Assembly: GCA_014859215.1 (NCBI GenBank) | Contig: JACUUS010000004.1 | Coordinates: 1 to 33,668 of the forward strand | DNA length: 33,668 nucleotides | Source: Dehalococcoidia bacterium | GTDB lineage: Bacteria > Chloroflexota > Dehalococcoidia > SZUA-161 | Direction: 5' to 3' | In this document: piece after piece, positions 8,037-17,134 of the stretch | Numbering within the stretch: the stretch's first letter is position 1 | How the letters are laid out: each line of letters begins with the position of its first letter | The notes under the pieces: generated by a model | Database searches by the model: none | Seen by the model: only the letters and a program-made list of their open reading frames with translations | What the model was told of the DNA's origin: nothing | Program-made: the position numbers and the translations under genes

Positions 8037-10016
8037 ATGGGGTCCAATAGAGGAAGAATACTGGACATAGACCTTGCCAAAAGAAGTTCAAAGACAACTC
8101 ACATCAAGGATGATCTGCTTAGAAAATTCGTGGGTGGGAGCGGGCTGGCGGCGAGGCTCTTTCTTGACCGGGTCCCGCCGAACGCTGATCCGCTTTCCGG
8201 CAAGAACATATTGTTCTTGATGGCTGGACCGCTGTCAGGTACCAGGTTCCCCACATCATCCCGCCTCGTTGCAGCATTCAAATCGCCGCTTACAGGCATA
8301 TGGGGACAGGGTTCTTGCGGAGGGGATTCGGCTGCACAGTTAAAAGCGGCCGGCTATGACGGCGTGGCGATCAGCGGCTCTTCGAAGAAACCTGTCTACA
8401 TACTGGTTGAAGACGACAGGGTCGAAATCAAGGACGCCTCGGACATCTGGGGCAAGGATACCTACGAGACCACCCAGATTCTCAAGAAGAGGCACGGAGC
8501 GAAGGCGGACATCCTGGAAATCGGGCCGGCCGGCGAAAACCTGGTCAAGTTCGCGTCCATCATGAACGGCGAATGGGGTTCTATCAGCCGCTGCGGAGGA
8601 GGAGCGGTGATGGGATCCAAGAAATTAAAAGCCTTAGTCCTGCGCGGGACGGGCAAAGTTGAACCTGCCTTGCCCGAAGAGTTCGAAAAAGTGCGCAAGG
8701 CTGTTCTTGAAAAGATCAAGCAGAGCGTCGTAACCCAGGCGCTGACTGCCGCAGGCACAGCCATGGGCGTGGAGGTAAACGCAATTACAGGTGTCCTGCC
8801 GGTGAAGAATTACACGGTGGGCGATGGCAGTTACCTGGCCCCCAAGCTCAGCGGCAACACAATTAGCGCGCAGTATCTCACCAGGCCGCATGCCTGTTTT
8901 ACCTGCCCGATTGCCTGCAAGCGGACCGTCAAGGTCGCCGAGGGTCCATACAGGGTGGGGGAAGGCCCGGGTCCCCAGTATGAGACTGTCTGCGCCTTCG
9001 GGTCCCTGATGCTTATCGATCACCTTGCCGCGGTCATAAGGTTAGGTGAGATGGCGAACCGTTACGGTATGGATACTATAAGCTGCGGCGCCACCATCGC
9101 CTTTGCCATGGAATGCTTCGAGAAGGGTCTTATCACGACCAGGGATTTAAGAGGAGACCACCTCAGATGGGGAAATCCGGAGGATGTTCTCGCCATCATG
9201 GCGAAGATTGCATACAGGCAGGGCTTCGGCGACATACTGGCTGAAGGCAGCCGTTCCGCTGCGAGAAGAATCGGCAATGGGGCCGAGCGGTTCACCGTCG
9301 AGGTAAAGGGTCTCGAGTTTGCCCTGTACGACGTCAGGGGTTCGCATGGGCACGGCCTTGGCTTTGTCATGTCCAATCGCGGAGCGTGTCACGTCGCGTC
9401 GGAGATCGGCAAGATCGAATCAAGCTGGACTGTCTGGCCTGAAATCGGTGTAACCGGGGGGTATGATCCCAAGGCCGATGCGGGCAAAGGCGAGCTAAAC
9501 GTCATATGTGAAAACGTGGCCATGCTCTCCAACGCAACAACGATGTGCCAGTTCGCCCTGATGTCCATGGCGATCACGGAACTGGCCGAGGCGCTCAAGG
9601 CGGCCACCGGCTTCGATTACACCCTAGATGAGATCATGCAGTGCGGCGCGCGCATCTGGATGCTCCAGAGAGGTCTGAACAACCTTATGGGCATCACTTC
9701 CGCCGACGACCGGATGCCTGAGCGCATTCTAACTCCCCACACAGAGGGCGGCGCCGCGGGGTCCGTACCAGATATCAAGCTGATGCTGAAAGACTATTAC
9801 AGATACAGGGGACTGAGACCTGACGGGCGTCCTTCCCAGGCCAGGCTGCGCAGTCTCGGGCTCTCGCCCCTTGCTGCAAAACTCCAGTCATGTAACCTGG
9901 CCGCGGGAGTGCAGACACCGCCCGGCATACAGTGTGATCCCTATCCGGATAGGGTTCCCCCTCAGAAGCCGGTCAAGAAATCAGAGAATCACAAGAAAAG
10001 ACCTGCACCATACTAA
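8037..10016 (+). CDS. Aldehyde:ferredoxin oxidoreductase (AOR) family tungsten/molybdenum enzyme
   Basis: AOR N-terminal domain (GRILDIDLAK, FVGGSGLAARLFLDRV, GPLSGTRFPTSSR, GQGSCGGDSAAQLKAAGYDG). [4Fe-4S] motif CFTCPIAC plus late Cys in TTMCQF; GPQYET. Confidence 0.95.
   Translation: MGSNRGRILDIDLAKRSSKTTHIKDDLLRKFVGGSGLAARLFLDRVPPNADPLSGKNILFLMAGPLSGTRFPTSSRLVAAFKSPLTGIWGQGSCGGDSAAQLKAAGYDGVAISGSSKKPVYILVEDDRVEIKDASDIWGKDTYETTQILKKRHGAKADILEIGPAGENLVKFASIMNGEWGSISRCGGGAVMGSKKLKALVLRGTGKVEPALPEEFEKVRKAVLEKIKQSVVTQALTAAGTAMGVEVNAITGVLPVKNYTVGDGSYLAPKLSGNTISAQYLTRPHACFTCPIACKRTVKVAEGPYRVGEGPGPQYETVCAFGSLMLIDHLAAVIRLGEMANRYGMDTISCGATIAFAMECFEKGLITTRDLRGDHLRWGNPEDVLAIMAKIAYRQGFGDILAEGSRSAARRIGNGAERFTVEVKGLEFALYDVRGSHGHGLGFVMSNRGACHVASEIGKIESSWTVWPEIGVTGGYDPKADAGKGELNVICENVAMLSNATTMCQFALMSMAITELAEALKAATGFDYTLDEIMQCGARIWMLQRGLNNLMGITSADDRMPERILTPHTEGGAAGSVPDIKLMLKDYYRYRGLRPDGRPSQARLRSLGLSPLAAKLQSCNLAAGVQTPPGIQCDPYPDRVPPQKPVKKSENHKKRPAPY
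9939..9954. repeat. Perfect 16-bp palindrome CCCTATCCGGATAGGG within AOR 3' end
   Basis: CCCTATCC is followed directly by its reverse complement GGATAGGG. Confidence 0.6.
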
Positions 10017-10093
10017 GCTCAGTCAATAGACTTTATGCTTCTCTGAAACCTTTACTCTGCTGAAATGCGAAAGGCCTTGGGGAAGGAGACTGC

Positions 10094-11839
10094 GTGAGCA
10101 AGGATGAACGTTACGACGTCGTGGTCATAGGCGGCGGACCGAACGGAATGACCACGGCTGCGTACCTGGCCAAGTCCAGGCTGAATGTATGTGTGCTCGA
10201 GGAACGGGTTGAGTGCGGGGGAGCTTGCGAGACCGTCGAACCCATACCTGGCGTCCGTATCTACCCGCACGCCATGCTCATGTACGCGGCTCCGGCTCCC
10301 GGCTTCCAACAGCTTGAGCTCCACAAGTATGGCTTTCGAATGATCTGGAATCCCATCGATATGATGGCGTCACTGGCTGCCGGAAGCACGACAACTCAGG
10401 GAGTGGTACCTATAACGCAAAAGGACATGATGGGATTCGCTAAGCTCGGCGGCCTGCTCGGTCAGCCTCCGTTCACGCGGGATCTTATGCGGGCAACTTT
10501 CTGGTGCCCCCCGCACCCGCCTGAAGTCGAGGTTACAGACGACAATGTCCCCTACATGCAGGTATATAAGCAGTACCAACCCGATGTCGTTACCCCGGAA
10601 CTCCGCGAGTGGACCATGTTCGATCTCATGGATGAGTACCTGGAGAGCGAGCCATTCAAGGTCACCATGGCATTCGCAGCCTGGGCTTCAGGAGCAGCCG
10701 GCCACTGGGAAGGCGTGGCTATTCCGGCTCTTCTATGCGTGCAACTTCTCATACTTCCGAACACCGGCAAGCTGAGCATTCCTCGCGGCGGGCTGCATGG
10801 CTACTTCCATGCCATACACCGATGCGCTGTCGCCAATGGCGCCACAGTCCGCACTTCATGTCCCGTCGAGGAAATAATCGTCAATGACGGCCGAGCCGTC
10901 GGTGTTCGTCTTCGCGAAACCTCAGCCCTCGGCGGAAGGAAGATCTGGGCAGATAAAGCGGTGATAGCGGCGGTCGACTACCGCCAGACTTTCTTCGATA
11001 TGGTCGGGAAGCAGCACCTCGATCCGGGGTTCCTGCAGAAAGTCAAGGATATCAGCCTGAAGAACGGCACCCTGTATGTATCTACACTGCATACAAAAAG
11101 GCCGCTCCAATGGAAACCAAGATTCAAAGCGATGGTCGACTCCGGAACAGGCGTGTCCGGCCCCTTCAGTGTTCCCTCCGGCGGGGTCTATCCGTCAGAT
11201 TCGCGCGAGCTCTACTACGAAAACGTTGCCGACTGCGACGCACGCAAGACCAACCCGACACTGCCTCCCGAGAAGCTGATGTGGTTCCTTACTCCATCAC
11301 AGGCTTTCAATCCCTCCGACTGCCAGAGTAAGTACGCGAACGGCCATATCTCAGCAGCTTTCGAAGTCAACGTGCCGGTCCCCGAGTACCACGTACAAGG
11401 GCCCGACGCTATGTGCAGGTCGAAGCCGGAAATCGACGCCTATATGAGGAAAGCATTTGGCCAGGCCTTCGACGGCACTGATGACGACAACATCATCCAC
11501 CACTGGTCGGCGACCGGCTACGAGGTGGAGTTCCGTAATTCAGGGCTCATAGGAGGCACCTGGTGTGGTTCGCGCCATTGCAGCGACCAATCCTGGACGC
11601 AGCGCCCTATTCCTGAACTTGCCCGCTACCGCACTCCGATAGACGGACTTTATACCTGCCATCAGACTACCGGGCATCCTGGTGGGCTGTGCCTCATGGC
11701 GATTCCCTATAACCTTATGCACATTCTGATCGAGGACAGGATCGCCGAACCAGGCAACTGGTGGTACCCCTCTCCCTGGTACATACCCCAGCAAGGCAAG
11801 ACATCCGCCGTACCTTACGGGGCCGGTGGGGGCAAGTGA
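10094..11839 (+). CDS. CrtI/phytoene-desaturase-like NAD(P)/FAD-dependent oxidoreductase
   Basis: Dinucleotide fold YDVVVIGGGPNGMTTAAYLAKSRLNVCVLEE; C-terminal IDGLYTCHQTTGHPGGLC. GTG start after GGAAGGAG. Confidence 0.9.
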   Translation: MSKDERYDVVVIGGGPNGMTTAAYLAKSRLNVCVLEERVECGGACETVEPIPGVRIYPHAMLMYAAPAPGFQQLELHKYGFRMIWNPIDMMASLAAGSTTTQGVVPITQKDMMGFAKLGGLLGQPPFTRDLMRATFWCPPHPPEVEVTDDNVPYMQVYKQYQPDVVTPELREWTMFDLMDEYLESEPFKVTMAFAAWASGAAGHWEGVAIPALLCVQLLILPNTGKLSIPRGGLHGYFHAIHRCAVANGATVRTSCPVEEIIVNDGRAVGVRLRETSALGGRKIWADKAVIAAVDYRQTFFDMVGKQHLDPGFLQKVKDISLKNGTLYVSTLHTKRPLQWKPRFKAMVDSGTGVSGPFSVPSGGVYPSDSRELYYENVADCDARKTNPTLPPEKLMWFLTPSQAFNPSDCQSKYANGHISAAFEVNVPVPEYHVQGPDAMCRSKPEIDAYMRKAFGQAFDGTDDDNIIHHWSATGYEVEFRNSGLIGGTWCGSRHCSDQSWTQRPIPELARYRTPIDGLYTCHQTTGHPGGLCLMAIPYNLMHILIEDRIAEPGNWWYPSPWYIPQQGKTSAVPYGAGGGK

Positions 11840-13485
11840 TGACTATGCAAGACTACTTCGGGCACATGTTCGAGGAGTTCCCCGAGGAGAGTACCTGGGA
11901 CGCCGTCATTATTGGGGGCGGTCCAAACGGCCTGATAGCAGCGGCTTACCTTGCCAGAGCCGGGTTAAAGGTGGCCCTGGCGGAGGCCCGATACGAGATC
12001 GGAGGCGGACTCGCCACTGAAGAGATACTCTATCCCTGTTACTCTACGAACCCCCACGTCATTTATCACATGATGGTCGACTACATGCCCGTCCTCAAGG
12101 ACTTCAACCTGGACGGCCCATCCCTGGTCTGGATCAAGCCTAACGCTCAGACGGGCATCGTATTCGAGGACGGGAAGTCTCTGCTTCTCGCCCGCATGAT
12201 CGAGGACACCAAGGATTCGATGAGCAAGTTCTCTTTCAAGGATGCCGTGCGGTTTGGCAAGCTTATGAGAAGCTGGCGTCGGATTGTTGATGAGATCCTT
12301 GCGCCGGCGACCTACGTACCAGTCATGACCCCTCTGGAAATGACGATGGCCTTGCAGAAGACCAGAGTCGGGACTGAAATGCTGGAACTCATCGAGCAAA
12401 GCCCCCTTGAAATAATTACGGCAAACTTTGAAAGTGACCATATCAGGACTCTTCTCCTTTACACGAGTTGCATGTGGGGCCTCGATCCACGAGAGACAGG
12501 CATCGGCATGTTCGTTGCCCTGATGCTCTGTCGCGGGATGAACAAGTGCTATTGCTACGGCGGTTCACACAAGTTCGCGGGCGCACTGGCGCGAGAGATA
12601 TACAGGGCCGGCGGGTTGATACTCGAACACGCCCCCGTGACCAGAATTGTCTTTGAGGGCGGCCGCGCCGCCGGTGTCGAGCTCGCTGAGGGTCGCACTT
12701 TGCACAGTAAGGCTGTCTTGTCGACCCTCGACCCGCAAACTACCTTCTTCGACCTCCTGGGTGCTGACAACCTGCCGGCCGATCTTAAAGACTACGTGGC
12801 AAACTGGAAATCCGACAAATGGAGCTACTACACGCTGCATGTAGCCACACATGAACCACCCCGGTACAAGTGCGATGACCCCTGGATTAGCGATGCCTTC
12901 ATGACCATTTTCGGCCTGGAGGGTACCGGTCAACTGCTTGCACACTGGGACAGGGTCATGGCGGGAGACATCGGCGACATTTTCGGCGGTCACGCAACCT
13001 GCCAGACCATATTCGACCCCATGTTATCCGACAAGGCAGGCAAGCATGTTTCCTTTTTCCAGATGCACGCACCTTACGATATCACGGGAGGCTGGGACCA
13101 GAGAGGGAAAGAGCTGGAAGAGGCGATACTGGCGAAGTGGCAGGAAGCTGCCCCCAATATGACCAGGGAAACCAGGATTATGACCACCTTCGAGACGCCG
13201 CGCGATATCCAGATAAGATTCCCGAATATGCGCCGTGGCGGGATAAAGCACGGCGACTACCGGCCCATCCAGCTCGGCTCATTCCGTCCAAACCAGGACT
13301 GCTCCGGTACGAACACGCCGATACAGGGTCTCTATGTGTGCGGAGCCTCCACTTATCCAGGGGGAATGGTCCTTGGAGGTCCTGGTTATCTTGGAGCCAA
13401 TAAGGTGGCTGAAGATTTGGGAGTCCAGAAATGGTGGAAGCCGACACCCGAGATGCAGCGTTACCTGAAGACATACATCGAATAA
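11839..13485 (+). CDS. CrtI/phytoene-desaturase-like NAD(P)/FAD-dependent oxidoreductase
   Basis: WDAVIIGGGPNGLIAAAYLARAGLKVALAEARYEIGGGLATEE; C-terminal GLYVCGASTYPGGMVLGGPGYLGAN. ORF track starts at 11761; ATG 11839 overlaps the upstream stop (TGATG), likely translational coupling. Confidence 0.9.
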   Translation: MTMQDYFGHMFEEFPEESTWDAVIIGGGPNGLIAAAYLARAGLKVALAEARYEIGGGLATEEILYPCYSTNPHVIYHMMVDYMPVLKDFNLDGPSLVWIKPNAQTGIVFEDGKSLLLARMIEDTKDSMSKFSFKDAVRFGKLMRSWRRIVDEILAPATYVPVMTPLEMTMALQKTRVGTEMLELIEQSPLEIITANFESDHIRTLLLYTSCMWGLDPRETGIGMFVALMLCRGMNKCYCYGGSHKFAGALAREIYRAGGLILEHAPVTRIVFEGGRAAGVELAEGRTLHSKAVLSTLDPQTTFFDLLGADNLPADLKDYVANWKSDKWSYYTLHVATHEPPRYKCDDPWISDAFMTIFGLEGTGQLLAHWDRVMAGDIGDIFGGHATCQTIFDPMLSDKAGKHVSFFQMHAPYDITGGWDQRGKELEEAILAKWQEAAPNMTRETRIMTTFETPRDIQIRFPNMRRGGIKHGDYRPIQLGSFRPNQDCSGTNTPIQGLYVCGASTYPGGMVLGGPGYLGANKVAEDLGVQKWWKPTPEMQRYLKTYIE

Positions 13486-13516
13486 TCCAAACCCGCTGGC
13501 AAGCTGGGGGTGAATA

Positions 13517-14734
13517 GTGGCTAAGAATAGAGACGGCGCGCTGGGAGTCTACCGGGTCCTTGACCTGACAGACAGCAATGGAGCTTATTGCGCAAGGTTG
13601 CTGGGAGACCTCGGCGCAGATGTAATCAAGGTCGAGCCGCCAACTGGAGACCCCGGCCGCTCGCTGCCGCCATTTGCCGGAGACGTGCCTCACTCAGAGA
13701 AGAGTCTGTATTTCCTTCATCGCAACGCCAATAAACGCGGAGTTACCCTGAACCTTACGACGAGCGACGGAAGGCGCATACTCAAGCAGCTGATCGGCAC
13801 ATCAGATGTCCTGATTGAGAACTTCCCCCCTGATTACCTCAAAAGCCTGGACCTCGATTATCCGAAGCTTCATCGGCTAAACGCCCGGCTTATTGTTGCC
13901 AGCATAACAGAGTTCGGTCACGCCGGTCCGTACAAAGACCGAAAGGGCTCCAACCTGGTCAACTTTGCCATGAGCGGCGTCATGATTACAAGCGGTTTTC
14001 CGGGCAAAGCACCCTGTCTCTGCCCGGGATCGCCCGCCTATGACGCCGCCGCGCTGCATGCCGCCATAGCGATAGTGACAGCGCTCTTGACTCGCGGGTC
14101 AAGCGGAAAGGGCCAGTACATCGATACCTCGGTCCACGAAACATCACGCCTCGGCCTGTACCCGTGGATAATCCCCAATTACTCGTACGCACTTAATCCC
14201 GACGGGCCCCCACCCAGCCCCGAATCAAGGATGGGAGCAGCCATTTACCCTGTATACCCCTGCAAGGACGGTCTCATTCGGGTTATCGCGCTCACCCCTC
14301 GCCAGTGGGATGCCCTTGTCCGTGTGCTGGGCAGTCCCGAAGTCTTGCTCATAGACGAATGGCGGAGCTTCATGTACAGGATCGGAAATTCGGCAGACCT
14401 CTATGCGCTCGTGACTGAGTATACCGAGAAGTACACAATGCTGGAACTCTTCGAAGCAGGGAAAAGAGAGGGAGTGCCGATCGCGCCCATTTTCAGCATC
14501 GAGAATTTCATCGAGAGTCCTCACACCAGAGCAAGAAAGTCCTTCGTCGAGGTTAATCATCCCGTGGCCGGTCGCGCTCCTTATCCGGTTCCACCCTACA
14601 AGTGGTCCGTGACTCCCGCCTATCTACGCCGCCCCGCTCCGTGCCTTGGCCAGCATAATGAGGAAGTCTATTGCAGCGAACTGGGCCTGTCGCTAGCCGA
14701 GCTGACCGCCCTCAGAGGCGCAGGAGCACTGTGA
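13517..14734 (+). CDS. CaiB/BaiF family III CoA-transferase
   Basis: VYRVLDLTDSNGAYCARLLGDLGADVIKVEPPTGDPGR, DVLIENFPPDYL, GKGQYIDTSVHE. GTG start. Confidence 0.94.
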   Translation: MAKNRDGALGVYRVLDLTDSNGAYCARLLGDLGADVIKVEPPTGDPGRSLPPFAGDVPHSEKSLYFLHRNANKRGVTLNLTTSDGRRILKQLIGTSDVLIENFPPDYLKSLDLDYPKLHRLNARLIVASITEFGHAGPYKDRKGSNLVNFAMSGVMITSGFPGKAPCLCPGSPAYDAAALHAAIAIVTALLTRGSSGKGQYIDTSVHETSRLGLYPWIIPNYSYALNPDGPPPSPESRMGAAIYPVYPCKDGLIRVIALTPRQWDALVRVLGSPEVLLIDEWRSFMYRIGNSADLYALVTEYTEKYTMLELFEAGKREGVPIAPIFSIENFIESPHTRARKSFVEVNHPVAGRAPYPVPPYKWSVTPAYLRRPAPCLGQHNEEVYCSELGLSLAELTALRGAGAL

Positions 14735-14744
14735 AGGAGGACAT

Positions 14745-15980
14745 ATGCGACCTCTAGACGACGTCAGGGTACTCAGTTTCGGAACAGGCGGAGTCGTGCC
14801 CGATGCGTGCAAAATCCTCGGAGAACTTGGAGCCGATGTCATCAAGATAGAATCCAAGGATAACCTCGATTTCATGCGAACTATCGGCCCCGATATCAAC
14901 AACATAGCCGGGTTTAATGAAGCGAACCGCAGTAAGAGGAGCTTCGGAGTCAACCTGAAGAGCGAGCGAGGCCGGGAGATCATACGACGCCTGCTGAAAA
15001 AAGCCGATATTCTGGCTGAGAATTTCCGCGGCGGTGTAATGCAAAGCCTGGGGTTCGATTACAGGAGTGTGCGCAAGCTAAACAAGTCAATAATCTACAT
15101 CAGCAGTCAGGGTTTCGGGGGCGGAGGCCCTTACAGCGATTTCCAGGCTTACGGTCCTATGCTCTCCTCAGCTTCCGGAATGCTGTCTATCTGGTCACAG
15201 CCGGATGATCCCTATCCTGTAGGGTCGAACTCTCCCCTGCCGGACCACATGGCAAGCAAACACGTGGTCATAGCGGTCCTGGCAGCTCTCGACTACCGCC
15301 GAAGGACAGGGAAGGGACAGTTCATTGATATGGCCCAGACCGAGGTGGCGGTCAATCTCATCGGGGAGCATTACCTGGACTATACGTATAATGGGCGCGT
15401 AGCCAGGCCGTCGGGAAACCGCAGTACCCACGCAGCCCCGCATGGATGTTATCCATGCCACGGCCCCGATGAATGGTGTGCAATTACGGTCCACACAGAT
15501 CAGGAGTGGGAGGATTTCCGTGAAGCCCTGGGTGATCCGGCCTGGGCAAGAGACTCGAAATTCATCGACATATTATCCCGTCTCAAGAACGTCGATGAAC
15601 TGGATGAGCACGTGAAGCAATGGACAGTTCAGCGAAATGCACATGAAATTATGGAGACAATGCAAAAGGCCGGCATCGCCGCCGGCGTAGTGCAGCGCGC
15701 CCCGGATTGCATTGCCGATCCTCAACTCACCTGGCAGGGCGCAGTAATTGAACTGGACCACCCTGTCGCCGGGAAGAGACTCTACCCGAATGTTCCCTTC
15801 AAGCTTTCGGCGTATCCCTCGTTATGGAGCACAAGGGCTCCTCTTCTCGGCGAACATACAGATGAAATTTGCCGCGATATCCTGGGGATGACCGATAAGG
15901 AAATAGCGGGCCTCCTGGCCGCGGAGATTCTTCATAACCCATCCAATACCTCCGGAACCGGCAAGAGCATGTTCGGCTAA
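14745..15980 (+). CDS. CaiB/BaiF family III CoA-transferase
   Basis: LGELGADVIKIESKDNLD, ADILAENFRGGVMQSLGFDY, TGKGQFIDMAQTE. SD AAGGAGG. Confidence 0.94.
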   Translation: MRPLDDVRVLSFGTGGVVPDACKILGELGADVIKIESKDNLDFMRTIGPDINNIAGFNEANRSKRSFGVNLKSERGREIIRRLLKKADILAENFRGGVMQSLGFDYRSVRKLNKSIIYISSQGFGGGGPYSDFQAYGPMLSSASGMLSIWSQPDDPYPVGSNSPLPDHMASKHVVIAVLAALDYRRRTGKGQFIDMAQTEVAVNLIGEHYLDYTYNGRVARPSGNRSTHAAPHGCYPCHGPDEWCAITVHTDQEWEDFREALGDPAWARDSKFIDILSRLKNVDELDEHVKQWTVQRNAHEIMETMQKAGIAAGVVQRAPDCIADPQLTWQGAVIELDHPVAGKRLYPNVPFKLSAYPSLWSTRAPLLGEHTDEICRDILGMTDKEIAGLLAAEILHNPSNTSGTGKSMFG

Positions 15981-16006
15981 ACAGAGTATTCCTGAGGAGG
16001 TCTTAA

Positions 16007-17119
16007 ATGAAGGCCGCTGTATGCTACGAGCCCAATACGCCACTTCGCATAGAGGAAGTGGAGCTTGATAGTCCGCAGGCAAACGAAATCCTGGTCAGGA
16101 TTGCAGCCACCGGTATCTGCCACAGCGATCTGCATTTTCTGAAGGGTGAAATGCCGGCTGCCATGCCCATAGTGATGGGCCATGAGGGAGCCGGGATCGT
16201 TGAGGAGGTCGGGCCCGGCGTGACCTCCCTCAAGCCAGGTGACCACGTCGTTATGGCGGTGGCCTTTTCCTGCGGCAACTGCTCGTACTGTAGAGAAGGA
16301 CGTCCAACCATGTGCGTGGAGAATCTACCTGTTATGTCCGGCGCGGTCCTGCCCGTCGGGGGAGGCACGCGTTTGCATAAGGACGGCAAGCCGTTACACC
16401 ATCTGTTCGGCCTGGCTTCATTTGCGGAGTACACCGTTATCCATGAGAGATCAGCTATAAAGGTCCGGAATGACGCCCCATTCGAAGTGGTCTGCCTGCT
16501 GGGGTGCGGCGTCAGCACGGGCCTGGGCGCCGCCATGAACACGGCTGCAGTGAAACCTGGCGAGAGTATAGCAATCTTCGGCTGCGGCGGTGTTGGATTG
16601 AGCGCGGTGATGGGCGCCAAACTCGCCGGAGCAGGCAAAATCATTGCCGTTGACATGCTTGACCGGAAGCTCAGCATGGCCAAAGAGCTCGGGGCAGATT
16701 ATACGGTGAATGCTTCACAAGAAGAGCCGGTGGGCAAAGTAATGGAGATTACGGGCTCGGGCGTCGACTACGCAATTGAATGCATCGGTAACGTCAATGT
16801 CATGTCGCAGGCATTCTCTTCCATTCGGTACGGAGGCAAGTGCATTGTGGCTGGAATGGCGCCTCTCGGGGCCATGTTTAGCGTCGCCCCATTCGAGTTT
16901 CTCCTGGGCAAGACTATTACCGGCACCGTCCAGGGCGACATCAGGGGCGCAATCGATATCCCCAGGTACATCGACCTTTACATGGACGGCAAACTGCCGC
17001 TGGACAAGCTTATCTCAAGCTACTACACGCTGGAAGAGGTCAATCAGGCTTTCGAGGCTCTCGGGAAGGGAGAGATAATACGCAGCATTATACGCTTCCC
17101 GAAAGCTGGTTCCAAGTAG
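16007..17119 (+). CDS. Zn-dependent medium-chain alcohol dehydrogenase
   Basis: GICHSDLHFLKGE, GHEGAGIVEEVGPGV, four-Cys structural Zn site CGNCSYCREGRPTMC, Rossmann GCGGVGLSAVMGAK. Confidence 0.95.
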   Translation: MKAAVCYEPNTPLRIEEVELDSPQANEILVRIAATGICHSDLHFLKGEMPAAMPIVMGHEGAGIVEEVGPGVTSLKPGDHVVMAVAFSCGNCSYCREGRPTMCVENLPVMSGAVLPVGGGTRLHKDGKPLHHLFGLASFAEYTVIHERSAIKVRNDAPFEVVCLLGCGVSTGLGAAMNTAAVKPGESIAIFGCGGVGLSAVMGAKLAGAGKIIAVDMLDRKLSMAKELGADYTVNASQEEPVGKVMEITGSGVDYAIECIGNVNVMSQAFSSIRYGGKCIVAGMAPLGAMFSVAPFEFLLGKTITGTVQGDIRGAIDIPRYIDLYMDGKLPLDKLISSYYTLEEVNQAFEALGKGEIIRSIIRFPKAGSK

Positions 17120-17134
17120 GTAAAGGGGGGAAAC

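Noticed and set aside
8037-10016. BamB (class II benzoyl-CoA reductase subunit)
   Set aside because: Overall motifs read as generic AOR and no BamC-I-like partners are present; cannot be assigned without phylogeny.
15440-15458. Perfect hairpin GCATGGAT-GTT-ATCCATGC inside a CoA-transferase gene
   Set aside because: Mid-gene, encodes a plausible HGCYPCH segment, no U-tract; likely coincidental.
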